This document shows positions 6,736 through 13,488 of a stretch of 15,841 bases of DNA, piece after piece. A program made the translations under genes and the position numbers. Positions within the stretch are counted from its first letter, which is position 1. Each line of letters starts with the position of its first letter. This DNA comes from an uncultured Desulfomonile sp. (GTDB lineage: Bacteria > Desulfobacterota > Desulfomonilia > Desulfomonilales > Desulfomonilaceae), in NCBI GenBank assembly GCA_937915285.1, contig CALDNG010000435.1, forward strand, positions 1 to 15,841, in the 5' to 3' direction. The notes below the pieces were generated by a model. The model saw only the letters and a program-made list of their open reading frames with translations, did no database searches and was not told the origin of the DNA.

Positions 6736-7499
6736 GCGGGAACCTTTTAAGAATCGAGTCCCTGGTTGTTCAGTTCGGGGGGGTATGCGCAGTCAATGGC
6801 CTGAATCTCGAGATTGAGAATTCTGAAATCATTGGACTGATTGGTCCCAACGGGGCGGGAAAGACCACTGCCTTTAATGTCATTACAGGAATGGTGAAAC
6901 CGACTACCGGAAAGGTGTATTTCCTCAATAACGAGATCACGGGTAAAACGGCTCCATTTATAGCCAGAAGCGGAATAGCACGAACTTTTCAGAATATACG
7001 GCTGTACGATGACCTCACAGTCATTGAAAACGTTATGGTAGCAGCCCATTCATCAGTATCGTACTCATTCCCGGAGGCCATACTGGGTATTGGTCGTTTT
7101 GGCCGGGACGAGAGACGTATCAGAATAAAATCCATGGAACTTCTGGAAATGATGGGCTTGGAACGTCTGGCCTCAGAGAAGGCTGATTCCCTGCCGTATG
7201 GTTCACAGAGAAAGCTTGAAATAGCCCGCGCGCTCGCTCTGGAACCAAAACTCCTGTTACTGGACGAACCCGTGGCAGGAATGAACCCAGCGGAAACCTC
7301 AGACTTTGCTGAATTCATTCTGAAACTTAGGGACAACATGACCATTGGAATCGGTCTGATTGAACACGACATGAGTTTTGTAATGAATGTTTGTGACAGG
7401 ATGAAGGTGATAGACCACGGGGTTGAAATCGCATGGGGCGATCCTCAGCATATTCGAAACAACCAGCGGGTAATTAAGGCTTATCTAGGGGAAGGTTAA
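6732..7499 (+). CDS. livG: Branched-chain amino acid ABC transporter ATPase LivG
   Basis: One of the two different ATPases of the Liv importer; it forms a heterodimer with LivF under the LivHM channel. The 255-residue protein has Walker A GPNGAGKT (38-45), Q-loop Gln87 in ARTFQNIRLY, Walker B LLLLDEP (174-180) and switch His212. The LivG fingerprint EPVAGMNPAE runs 179-188. The signature is LPYGSQRKLEIARAL: LivG proteins usually read LSYGQQR, so Pro and Ser here are small departures in a region already non-canonical for the family. It overlaps livM by four bases and precedes livF by 21. Confidence 0.93.
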   Translation: MSGNLLRIESLVVQFGGVCAVNGLNLEIENSEIIGLIGPNGAGKTTAFNVITGMVKPTTGKVYFLNNEITGKTAPFIARSGIARTFQNIRLYDDLTVIENVMVAAHSSVSYSFPEAILGIGRFGRDERRIRIKSMELLEMMGLERLASEKADSLPYGSQRKLEIARALALEPKLLLLDEPVAGMNPAETSDFAEFILKLRDNMTIGIGLIEHDMSFVMNVCDRMKVIDHGVEIAWGDPQHIRNNQRVIKAYLGEG

Positions 7500-7520
7500 A
7501 AGAACACAGGCGAAAAAGAA

Positions 7521-8252
7521 ATGCTGCAGGTCGAGGATCTACATGTCAGTTACGGTGGGATCAAAGCTTTGAAAGGGATTTCGATCGAAGTCGGTCCTGG
7601 AGAAATAGTGTCTTTATTGGGCTCGAATGGCGCGGGCAAAAGCACCACGGTGAGGGCAATATCAGGATTGGTACCAATAGGCTCCGGGGAAATAAGCTTT
7701 AATGGAATCAGACTGAAAGGCATGAGTCCACACAAGATTCAGCGACTTGGGTTGGCTCATGTGCCCGAGGGAAGAAAAGTGTTCGCCAACCTTACAGTCA
7801 ACGAAAATTTGCTCATGGGGGCTTACAACAATCATGATAAGTCCGACATACTGAAGCTGCTTTTTCGATTTTTCAGTATATTTCCCGCTTTGAACGATAA
7901 GAGACAACAATTGGCCGGGACGCTTTCCGGTGGGGAACAGCAAATGTTGGCAATAGGAAGGGCCATGATGTCCAAACCTAAAATGCTGGTAATGGATGAG
8001 CCATCGCTGGGACTCGCCCCCCTAGTCGTAAGTGATGTATTCAATGTCATAAAACAAATACGGACCGAAGGCGTGACAGTACTGCTGATAGAACAAAACG
8101 CCAATGCAGCTCTCAAGATTTCGGACTATGCGTTTCTTCTGGAAAACGGAAGACTGTCCCTGGAAGGAAAAGGGCTGGAGCTACTAAATGACCCGCGTGT
8201 AAAGTCAGCTTACTTGGGAGATACAAATTATAAAGCGGTTTTTGACAACTAA
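7521..8252 (+). CDS. livF: Branched-chain amino acid ABC transporter ATPase LivF
   Basis: Second ATPase of the Liv importer, 243 residues. It shows Walker A GSNGAGKS (34-41), the LivF segment AHVPEGRKVFANLTVNENL (79-97), canonical signature LSGGE (135-139), Walker B MLVMDEP (155-161) and the LivF fingerprint PSLGLAP. The switch position reads IEQN, with Gln in place of His, which is normal for LivF. It is the last gene of the operon. Its stop lies in a small palindrome (TGACAA-CTAAA-TTGTCA, 8243-8259) without a T run, and the first plausible terminator is about 135 bases further on. Confidence 0.93.
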   Translation: MLQVEDLHVSYGGIKALKGISIEVGPGEIVSLLGSNGAGKSTTVRAISGLVPIGSGEISFNGIRLKGMSPHKIQRLGLAHVPEGRKVFANLTVNENLLMGAYNNHDKSDILKLLFRFFSIFPALNDKRQQLAGTLSGGEQQMLAIGRAMMSKPKMLVMDEPSLGLAPLVVSDVFNVIKQIRTEGVTVLLIEQNANAALKISDYAFLLENGRLSLEGKGLELLNDPRVKSAYLGDTNYKAVFDN

Positions 8253-8310
8253 ATTGTCAGGAAAACCTCACTTTTCTGATTCATAATTAATAAAAACCAC
8301 AAGAAGATGC

Positions 8311-8339
8311 TTGACTCTTTTTGTATGTACTGATAGCAA
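8311..8339 (+). promoter_or_regulatory. Promoter candidate upstream of the two-hairpin element
   Basis: TTGACT (8311-8316), exactly 17 nt, then TAGCAA (8334-8339). The -35 box is good and the -10 box weak. Transcription would start near 8346, at the 5' foot of the structured element that follows. Confidence 0.3.
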
Positions 8340-8342
8340 GAA

Positions 8343-8430
8343 GCCGGCCTCAACCTCGGGGGAGGGAGGGGCCTTTAAACCGGCGAACCGGAGGGCGAGT
8401 TTAACAGCCTCACCTCCGGTTTATTTTATT
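8343..8430 (+). ncRNA. Candidate small structured RNA of two hairpins (or liv terminator region)
   Basis: Hairpin 1: an outer stem GCCGG (8343-8347) with CCGGC (8380-8384) encloses two stacked CCTC/GAGG stems (8348-8351 with 8366-8369, and 8354-8357 with 8362-8365) capped by GGGG. Hairpin 2 is a terminator stem (8387-8394 with 8413-8420) followed by a T-rich run. With the promoter-like sequence upstream, this forms a self-contained unit of about 85-90 nt between livF and lepB. It fits no riboswitch or RNA class I recognise. The alternative is that it is just the 3' end of the liv transcript. Confidence 0.35.
8387..8430 (+). terminator. Intrinsic terminator between livF and lepB
   Basis: ACCGGAGG (8387-8394) pairs with CCTCCGGT (8413-8420). 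One more A-T pair extends the stem, and GGC/GCC or GAG/CTC can form inside the 18-nt loop. TTATTTTATT follows at 8421-8430. It ends the liv transcript and/or a small RNA. Confidence 0.7.
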
Positions 8431-8469
8431 CCAAATCTGCGCCTGTTCCTCCTAAGATTGAATCCGGAC

Positions 8470-8498
8470 TTTACATAAAGTTTATAATGTTTTATAAA
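8470..8498 (+). promoter_or_regulatory. Promoter for lepB
   Basis: TTTACA (8470-8475), a 17-nt spacer and TATAAA (8493-8498), each five of six to consensus, in an AT-rich stretch. The predicted start of transcription is near 8505, about 35 bases before the ATG at 8540. It makes lepB independent of the liv operon. Confidence 0.6.
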
Positions 8499-8539
8499 AA
8501 CAATTTACGTTATGGCATTTGGTTGCATGGCGCAGGCGG

Positions 8540-9208
8540 ATGAGTTTATCAAAGAAAGAGCGTGAAATGGTTGGAAAGACAAAGGTGGAGGAAGTTGATC
8601 GAAAATCTCAACGCACTCTCCTTCAAGAATATACCGAGGCTCTGGTTATAGCCATAATTCTGGCGATACTCATAAGGGCCCTCTTTGTTCAGGCATTCAA
8701 AATACCCTCCGGATCGATGGAGCCAACCCTCCTGATTGGCGACCATATTCTGGTAAGCAAGCTTATTTACGGGGTAAAGGCGCCTTTCACGAACACTAGA
8801 TTCCCGGCAATTTTTAAACCCGAACGTGGTGACGTAATAGTCTTTGTCTATCCGGAAGACAGAACCAAGGATTTTATCAAGAGAGTGGTAGCAGTTGGTG
8901 GCGACACCGTGGAGATCAGGAACAAGCGCTTGTATGTTAATGGTCAGGAAACCATTATGCCTCAGGCGAGGTTTTACAGTAACGTCACAATGCCTGGAGA
9001 CATCAGTCCGCGGGATAATCTTGCTCCTACAAAAGTTCCGGACGGTTTCCTGTTTGTGCTGGGGGACAACAGGGACTTCAGCCATGATAGCAGGTTCTGG
9101 GGTTTTGTGCCCGTAGAGGATGTCAAAGGCAAAGCCTTCCTCATTTATTATTCATCACAGGATCTTGCTGATGTCAGGTGGAGCAGGCTTCTGAATTGGA
9201 TCAGATAG
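8540..9208 (+). CDS. lepB: Signal peptidase I
   Basis: This membrane-bound serine protease removes signal peptides from exported proteins on the outer face of the inner membrane. The 222-residue form has a short charged N-terminus, one membrane span at about 34-51 (ALVIAIILAILIRALFV), and then the catalytic domain. Ser59 lies in IPSGSMEPTL, the general-base Lys114 in IKRVVAVGGD, and the conserved GDNRDFSHDSR box spans 175-185. It has one transmembrane span, whereas E. coli LepB has two, a common arrangement outside the enterics. Starts at TTG 8519, ATG 8540 and ATG 8567 are all possible and none has a strong ribosome site. I chose 8540 because it leaves a normal leader after the promoter. The gene stands alone and converges with a LysR gene. 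Confidence 0.92.
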   Translation: MSLSKKEREMVGKTKVEEVDRKSQRTLLQEYTEALVIAIILAILIRALFVQAFKIPSGSMEPTLLIGDHILVSKLIYGVKAPFTNTRFPAIFKPERGDVIVFVYPEDRTKDFIKRVVAVGGDTVEIRNKRLYVNGQETIMPQARFYSNVTMPGDISPRDNLAPTKVPDGFLFVLGDNRDFSHDSRFWGFVPVEDVKGKAFLIYYSSQDLADVRWSRLLNWIR

Positions 9209-9232
9209 ACTTCATGGCTCTTTTTGAAGTCT
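9207..9232. repeat. Symmetrical hairpin between convergent lepB and lysR stops
   Basis: AGACTTCA (9207-9214) and TGAAGTCT (9225-9232) form a perfect 8-bp stem with a 10-nt loop. It overlaps the stop codons of both genes in their 23-base gap. The 3' side on either strand lacks a T run, so it may protect 3' ends rather than act as a classic terminator. Confidence 0.5.
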
Positions 9233-10152
9233 CAGGCTCCAGGACTATCCTGGTTCAGTTTGGCCAGCTCACTGTCAAGAAATCTGTTGAATGATTCGCA
9301 GATGGGGCAAATCCTTCTGTTTTTTCTGGTAACAGTATAGAGCGGTCTTCTAAACCTTAAGCCAGAAATAACACAGGACCCGAGTGTTCCGGTCAGCAGC
9401 TCATACGAGACTGCATGAACCGACATAAAGGACACTCCAATACCTGATTTAACCCCTTGTTTTACAGCTTCAGCGTCTCCCATTTCTGCCGCCACATTGA
9501 GATGGGATATGTCGATCCCATTCTGGGACAAAATCCTTAAAGTGACCGATCGGGTTCCCGACCCGTGTTGCCTCAGAATAATCGGCTCGGATTCGAGTTC
9601 CTGCAGGCTGATGTGTTCCAGTCCGGCCCAGGGGTGATCCGGCGGTGTTATCAGAATTAACTCGTCTTCAATTAATTCGGTGAATATGAGCTTTCTGTCA
9701 TTTCGAGGTGACCCGACGTACCCAACCTCGATTGAGCCGTCAAGCACCTGGTCGATGATCTCGGATGTTGCCGATATCTTCATCATTATCTGCACTTCCG
9801 GGTTCAGCGACTTGAATGCTCCAAGATACTTGGGTAGGACATAGGCCCCAGGCACACTACTGGCTCCCACAAGAAGAGTCCCTGATATCTTGCCGTTAAA
9901 CTGTTCGAGGGCCTGGATTGCTTCCCTGTAGGTTCTGACTATTTGTTTTGCATACTGGCTGAAAACTTTTCCTGCTGGCGTTGCGCCAACTTCACGTCCG
10001 AGTCGGTCAACCAGACGCTCATTCACCGCCTCCTCAAGACATTTTATATGTTCGCTTACTGTTGGCTGAGAAAGATCTAGAGATTCAGCCGCTTTTGTGA
10101 AACTACGTAATTCGATAACCTTGAGAAATACTTCTAAACGTTTAATATCCAT
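9232..10152 (-). CDS. LysR family transcriptional regulator
   Basis: A DNA-binding regulator of 306 residues, the usual LysR length. An N-terminal winged helix-turn-helix covers about 1-60 (SFTKAAESLDLSQPTVSEHI is the recognition region), a linker helix about 62-88, and a periplasmic-binding-protein-like effector domain follows from GTLLVGASSVPGAYVLP. The overall pattern (PGAYVLPKYLG, VGYVGS, LRQHGSGTR, NVAAEMGDAEAVKQGVKSGIG) is like the CysL branch, and like the group annotated as selenium-metabolism-associated LysR regulators in Desulfobacterota; that closer match is from memory and needs a profile search. The C-terminus carries an uncommon CPIC pair. It lies 41 bases after the desaturase-family gene on the same strand, so it may be co-transcribed with it. 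Target genes and effector are unknown. Confidence 0.9.
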   Translation of the reverse strand: MDIKRLEVFLKVIELRSFTKAAESLDLSQPTVSEHIKCLEEAVNERLVDRLGREVGATPAGKVFSQYAKQIVRTYREAIQALEQFNGKISGTLLVGASSVPGAYVLPKYLGAFKSLNPEVQIMMKISATSEIIDQVLDGSIEVGYVGSPRNDRKLIFTELIEDELILITPPDHPWAGLEHISLQELESEPIILRQHGSGTRSVTLRILSQNGIDISHLNVAAEMGDAEAVKQGVKSGIGVSFMSVHAVSYELLTGTLGSCVISGLRFRRPLYTVTRKNRRICPICESFNRFLDSELAKLNQDSPGA

Positions 10153-10193
10153 TTCAGCAAAACCTGTGTCCTCAAAGACCTTCCGGATGCGGC

Positions 10194-11033
10194 TTATCCC
10201 TGTCCCCTTCTGTTTATGGCATACGAGCCCTGTGGTCCCCTGAAAGGTAGAATCAGGAGGTCCAGAAAGCCGAGCCTGGAAGGATTTCTGAATTGATTGA
10301 GCCCGATGGTCATGTCAATGTGGCCTTTTCTGGGCTGGCCACGGTATGTGCCCATGAGCCTGTCCCACCAGGGAAGACTGAAACCGAAATTGCTGTTAGT
10401 CTCGGTCGGAAAAACAGAATGATGAACTCGGTGCATGTCAGGCGTTACCACAAACAGCCTTAAAACAGCGTCAGTATCCACCGGAATCTTGATGTTACCA
10501 TGATTGAACATGGAAGTGGCGTTGAGCAGGATTTCGAATATCACAACCCCCAGAGCTGGAGTCCCCAGTGCAATGATCGCGGCCCCTTTTACCAGCATGG
10601 ATAGCAGCATCTCCAAGGGGTGAAAACGGGTTCCTGTCGTAACATCAATGTCCATGTCGGCGTGATGCATCATGTGCAGACGCCAGAGGCTCGGGATTGC
10701 GTGAAACATCACATGTTGAAGGTATATTACAAAATCCAGCGCTATGACGGATAGCAGCACAGACATCCAGTATGGCATGGCGATGGCGTTAAAGAGTCCC
10801 CATTGATGGCTTGACACGAAAAGGGCTATTCCTACTGCGCCAGCGGAAAAGAAAAGTCTTATAAAAAAGGTGTTGACCAGGATTATTCCTATGTTGGCGA
10901 ACCACCTGGCCGATTTCGATGTAGTGAGGGTGCGTCGTGGGGATAGCGCTTCAGCGATGCCGACAGCAGAAAATATGCCCAAAAAAAATATCAGCCTGAT
11001 TAAGGCTTCATTATCTGACACAAATTCCGTCAT
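10194..11033 (-). CDS. Fatty acid hydroxylase/sterol desaturase family membrane protein
   Basis: This is an integral membrane di-iron enzyme family that hydroxylates or desaturates lipids, using oxygen in known members. The 279-residue protein has hydrophobic spans near 11-29, 47-78, 86-106 and 150-175. The metal-binding histidines are present: HVMFH (107-111), HMMHH (120-124), His138 in FHPLE, His178 in NHGN, and HRVHH (201-205). The AAGGGGG about nine bases before ATG 11033 supports the start. It is upstream of and close to the LysR gene. The actual lipid substrate cannot be told from sequence. An oxygen-using enzyme would be notable in an anaerobe, but the family is broad and its presence alone proves little. 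Confidence 0.87.
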   Translation of the reverse strand: MTEFVSDNEALIRLIFFLGIFSAVGIAEALSPRRTLTTSKSARWFANIGIILVNTFFIRLFFSAGAVGIALFVSSHQWGLFNAIAMPYWMSVLLSVIALDFVIYLQHVMFHAIPSLWRLHMMHHADMDIDVTTGTRFHPLEMLLSMLVKGAAIIALGTPALGVVIFEILLNATSMFNHGNIKIPVDTDAVLRLFVVTPDMHRVHHSVFPTETNSNFGFSLPWWDRLMGTYRGQPRKGHIDMTIGLNQFRNPSRLGFLDLLILPFRGPQGSYAINRRGQG

Positions 11034-11072
11034 TTTGATACATCCCCCTTTGCAGACTTATCCAGAATGAGG

Positions 11073-11144
11073 CGGGACGGCGACGCTAACTTTAAGAAAG
11101 GTTTTCCTGATGACTACCCTTTTAAATAGCTCTACGCCGTCCCG
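11073..11144. repeat. 72-nt imperfect hairpin between genes
   Basis: An outer 10-bp perfect stem CGGGACGGCG (11073-11082) with CGCCGTCCCG (11135-11144) continues inward by GCTA/TAGC (11085-11088 with 11127-11130), TTTAA/TTAAA (11091-11095 with 11122-11126) and AAGG/CCTT (11098-11101 with 11118-11121). The loop is 16 nt. Small bulges lie mainly on the left arm. Neither strand has a T run after the stem, so it is not an ordinary terminator. It lies in the 134-base gap before the desaturase-family gene. It may be a REP/MITE-like element or part of an RNA. Confidence 0.6.
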
Positions 11145-11167
11145 TTCACTGTTGCAGAATCTGCTAT

Positions 11168-12397
11168 TTAAATGTTTTCCCGGCCCAGCAGTATCTCTAT
11201 CATTTTTGAGGCTTCAGGAACTATTTTTCCTGTAGACTTGGCCGCCTGTTCGCTGAACTTCACCCCGGACTCGCCTGAAAATTTGTTCCAGGCCTCAGAA
11301 TCAAGTATCAGGAATGGTACCATGCCCTTTTCATGAACCCTGGTCTCGACCGGTGTCTGATGATCGGGCATGATGAGAATCTTCCACGAATCAAACTGCT
11401 TGAGACCTTCAATGACCGGGGAGAGAATCTTTTCATCAAAGTCCTCTATGGCTTTGATTTTCAATTCCTTCTGACCGGAGTGACCAGCCTCGTCTGGAGC
11501 CTCGACGTGAAGGAATACCATGTCTTTGTGTTTGAGCGCATCGATGGTAGCCTGGGCTTTTCCGTGATAATTGGTGTCAAGGTAGCCGGTTGCTCCCTGG
11601 ACATTGATTATTTCCAGCCCTGCATATTTGCCTAATCCTTTGATTAGATCCACTGCTGCGACAACTGAACCCGTCACACCGAAACGTTCCTGTAGCGTTT
11701 TTAAGGCTGGTGGTTTGCCCTGTCCCCATGGCCAGACAGAGTTAGCCGGTCCCTGACAGCGCTTGACCCTACGAAGATTTACCGGATGTCTCTCCAATAT
11801 TTTCCATGACTTTATGATCAGCCTGATCAGTTTGTCTGCGCCCGGTCCTTTGGGAAGGTTGGGTGCTATCGGCTGGCCCGGGAAGTCGTGGGGCGGATGG
11901 GTTATCAGGTTGTCCGGTCCATTTTCCCATATCAAAAGATGCCTGTAAGAAACCCCCGGAGTTACCGAGAAACCTAAAGCCTCAATGTCGGGACCAAGTG
12001 TGCCTATCAATTCCCTGGCCTCAGGCGTTGATATATGATCTGCGCTGTGGTCCGCCATGACCGTAAAATTCCGGTCCAGGGTCACAAGATTCAATCTGAA
12101 AGCCAGATCTCGCTGTCTGAGCAAGACCCCCATGGACGCCGCTTCGAGCGGAGCCCTACCAGAATATACCTCTCTGGGGTTGTAGCCCAGAATGGACAGG
12201 TTGGCGACATCACTAGCCGGAGCCATGCCTTCAGGAATTGTAGAGGTCAGACCGATAACCCCTGCGCCGGCCATACGATCCATCCAAGGTGTTTTTGATT
12301 CGGCCAGACAAGTTGCTGGGTTACACCCTTCATCACACGAGTCCGCCATTCCGTCAGGAACCAGGATTAAATATTTTGTTTTAGAATCCGAGGACAT
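11168..12397 (-). CDS. COG3635-type phosphoglycerate mutase homologue, probable homoserine kinase
   Basis: This 409-residue protein belongs to the alkaline-phosphatase superfamily, in the archaeal-type cofactor-independent phosphoglycerate mutase group (ApgM). Metal-site landmarks are Asp15 (LVPDGMAD), Ser62 as the likely covalent residue (PASDVANLSILGY), Asp302 and His306 (APDEAGH), and Asp345, His346 and His355 (MPDHQTP ... VHEKG). A subset of this family is named 'proposed homoserine kinase' (TIGR02535) because it occurs with threonine genes. Here the gene overlaps the end of thrC by 17 bases and follows hom, and no GHMP-type ThrB is present in this window. I therefore infer that it phosphorylates homoserine to feed ThrC. 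A mutase role cannot be excluded. AAGGTG about six bases before the ATG supports the start. Confidence 0.85.
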   Translation of the reverse strand: MSSDSKTKYLILVPDGMADSCDEGCNPATCLAESKTPWMDRMAGAGVIGLTSTIPEGMAPASDVANLSILGYNPREVYSGRAPLEAASMGVLLRQRDLAFRLNLVTLDRNFTVMADHSADHISTPEARELIGTLGPDIEALGFSVTPGVSYRHLLIWENGPDNLITHPPHDFPGQPIAPNLPKGPGADKLIRLIIKSWKILERHPVNLRRVKRCQGPANSVWPWGQGKPPALKTLQERFGVTGSVVAAVDLIKGLGKYAGLEIINVQGATGYLDTNYHGKAQATIDALKHKDMVFLHVEAPDEAGHSGQKELKIKAIEDFDEKILSPVIEGLKQFDSWKILIMPDHQTPVETRVHEKGMVPFLILDSEAWNKFSGESGVKFSEQAAKSTGKIVPEASKMIEILLGRENI

Positions 12398-13433
12398 TCA
12401 GCACCTTCTTCATATCCGGTTCACAAGTTACCGGTTCTCTAGATACTTTTATTGCATTATCAGGGTCTTTGAGACCGTGACCTGTCAATGTGCAGACTAC
12501 TCTCTCACCACCAGCAAAGAAATTGGAGGCGCTCTTTTTTATCAATCCGGCGATCGAAGCGGCTGACGCAGGCTCACAGAAGACTCCTTCAAGGGACGCC
12601 ACCATCTCGTAGGCGCGTATGATTTCTTCGTCCGTCACCATGTCGATTAGTCCGTGAGATTCATCACGAGCGGCTTCAGCCTTTTTCCAGGAAGCCGGAT
12701 TGCCGATTCTTATAGCTGTTGCAAGAGTTTCAGGCTTTTCGACCACATGTCCCATGACTATCGGAGCTGAGCCCGCCGCCTGAAATCCAATCATTTTAGG
12801 AAGAGCGCTTATCCTGCCGGCATCCTTGTAGACCTTGTAACCGGCCCAGTAGGCGGTTATGTTCCCTGCGTTACCTACCGGCAGTGAGTGATACTCGGGC
12901 GCTTCTCCAAACCAGTCGCAAATCTCAAAAGCCGCCGACTTTTGGCCCTCGATCCTGTGAGGGTTGAGTGAATTTACCAGCGTGATGGGATAGCTATCTG
13001 AAATTTCGCGAACAATTTTCAATGCGTCATCGAAATTTCCCAGGACCTTTATAACCGTGGCGCCGTGAATCATTGCCTGAGCGAGTTTTCCCAAAGCAAT
13101 TTTTCCTTCCGGGATGACTACGAAAGCCTTGATTCCTGCCCGTGCAGCATAAGCGGCGGCGGCGGCCGATGTGTTACCGGTGGAAGCGCAAATCACGGCC
13201 TCTGAGCCGGCTTCCACAGCTCTTGATACTGCAACCGTCATGCCCCGGTCCTTGAATGAGCACGTCGGGTTGAGACCTTCAAATTTAAGGTATATCTGTA
13301 TCTTTGGATTTATTTGCTGGGCCAGTCTCGGAGCCGGGATTAATGGAGTGTTTCCTTCGAGGATTGACACTATGTGTCGGTCATCCTTAAATCGATAGAA
13401 ATCAGCGTATTCTCTTATAATGCCTTTCCACAT
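12381..13433 (-). CDS. thrC: Threonine synthase
   Basis: This PLP enzyme converts O-phosphohomoserine to threonine and phosphate. The 350-residue protein is of the shorter type. The PLP-binding Lys61 is in SFKDRGM, the substrate/PLP loop ASTGNTSAAAAA follows near 83-94, the phosphate-binding GNAGN is at 187-191, and LTGHGLKDPDN lies near the C-terminus. The upstream LEGNTPLIPAPRL is the usual threonine-synthase entry. It lies 55 bases after hom and overlaps the next gene by 17 bases, so hom, thrC and the COG3635 gene read as one transcript. The ribosome site at the ATG is weak. Confidence 0.94.
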   Translation of the reverse strand: MWKGIIREYADFYRFKDDRHIVSILEGNTPLIPAPRLAQQINPKIQIYLKFEGLNPTCSFKDRGMTVAVSRAVEAGSEAVICASTGNTSAAAAAYAARAGIKAFVVIPEGKIALGKLAQAMIHGATVIKVLGNFDDALKIVREISDSYPITLVNSLNPHRIEGQKSAAFEICDWFGEAPEYHSLPVGNAGNITAYWAGYKVYKDAGRISALPKMIGFQAAGSAPIVMGHVVEKPETLATAIRIGNPASWKKAEAARDESHGLIDMVTDEEIIRAYEMVASLEGVFCEPASAASIAGLIKKSASNFFAGGERVVCTLTGHGLKDPDNAIKVSREPVTCEPDMKKVLNVLGF

Positions 13434-13488
13434 GATTCAGTTTTGCGTCCGAGTGGCGCTTCTCCTTTGTTTGACTTATAGTCCGCTT

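Noticed and set aside
8243..8259. Palindrome TGACAA-CTAAA-TTGTCA at the livF stop as a terminator
   Set aside because: Short AT-rich stem followed by GGAAAACC with no T run; the terminator at 8387-8430 is much better.
4672..8442. CAAATCTGCGC occurring at 4672-4682 and 8432-8442 as a possible shared regulatory word
   Set aside because: Many 11-base matches are expected by chance in a window of this size, and positions relative to genes differ.
8549..9085. 178-codon minus-strand open frame over lepB
   Set aside because: Lies wholly inside lepB, whose catalytic motifs are intact, and has no ribosome site or family resemblance.
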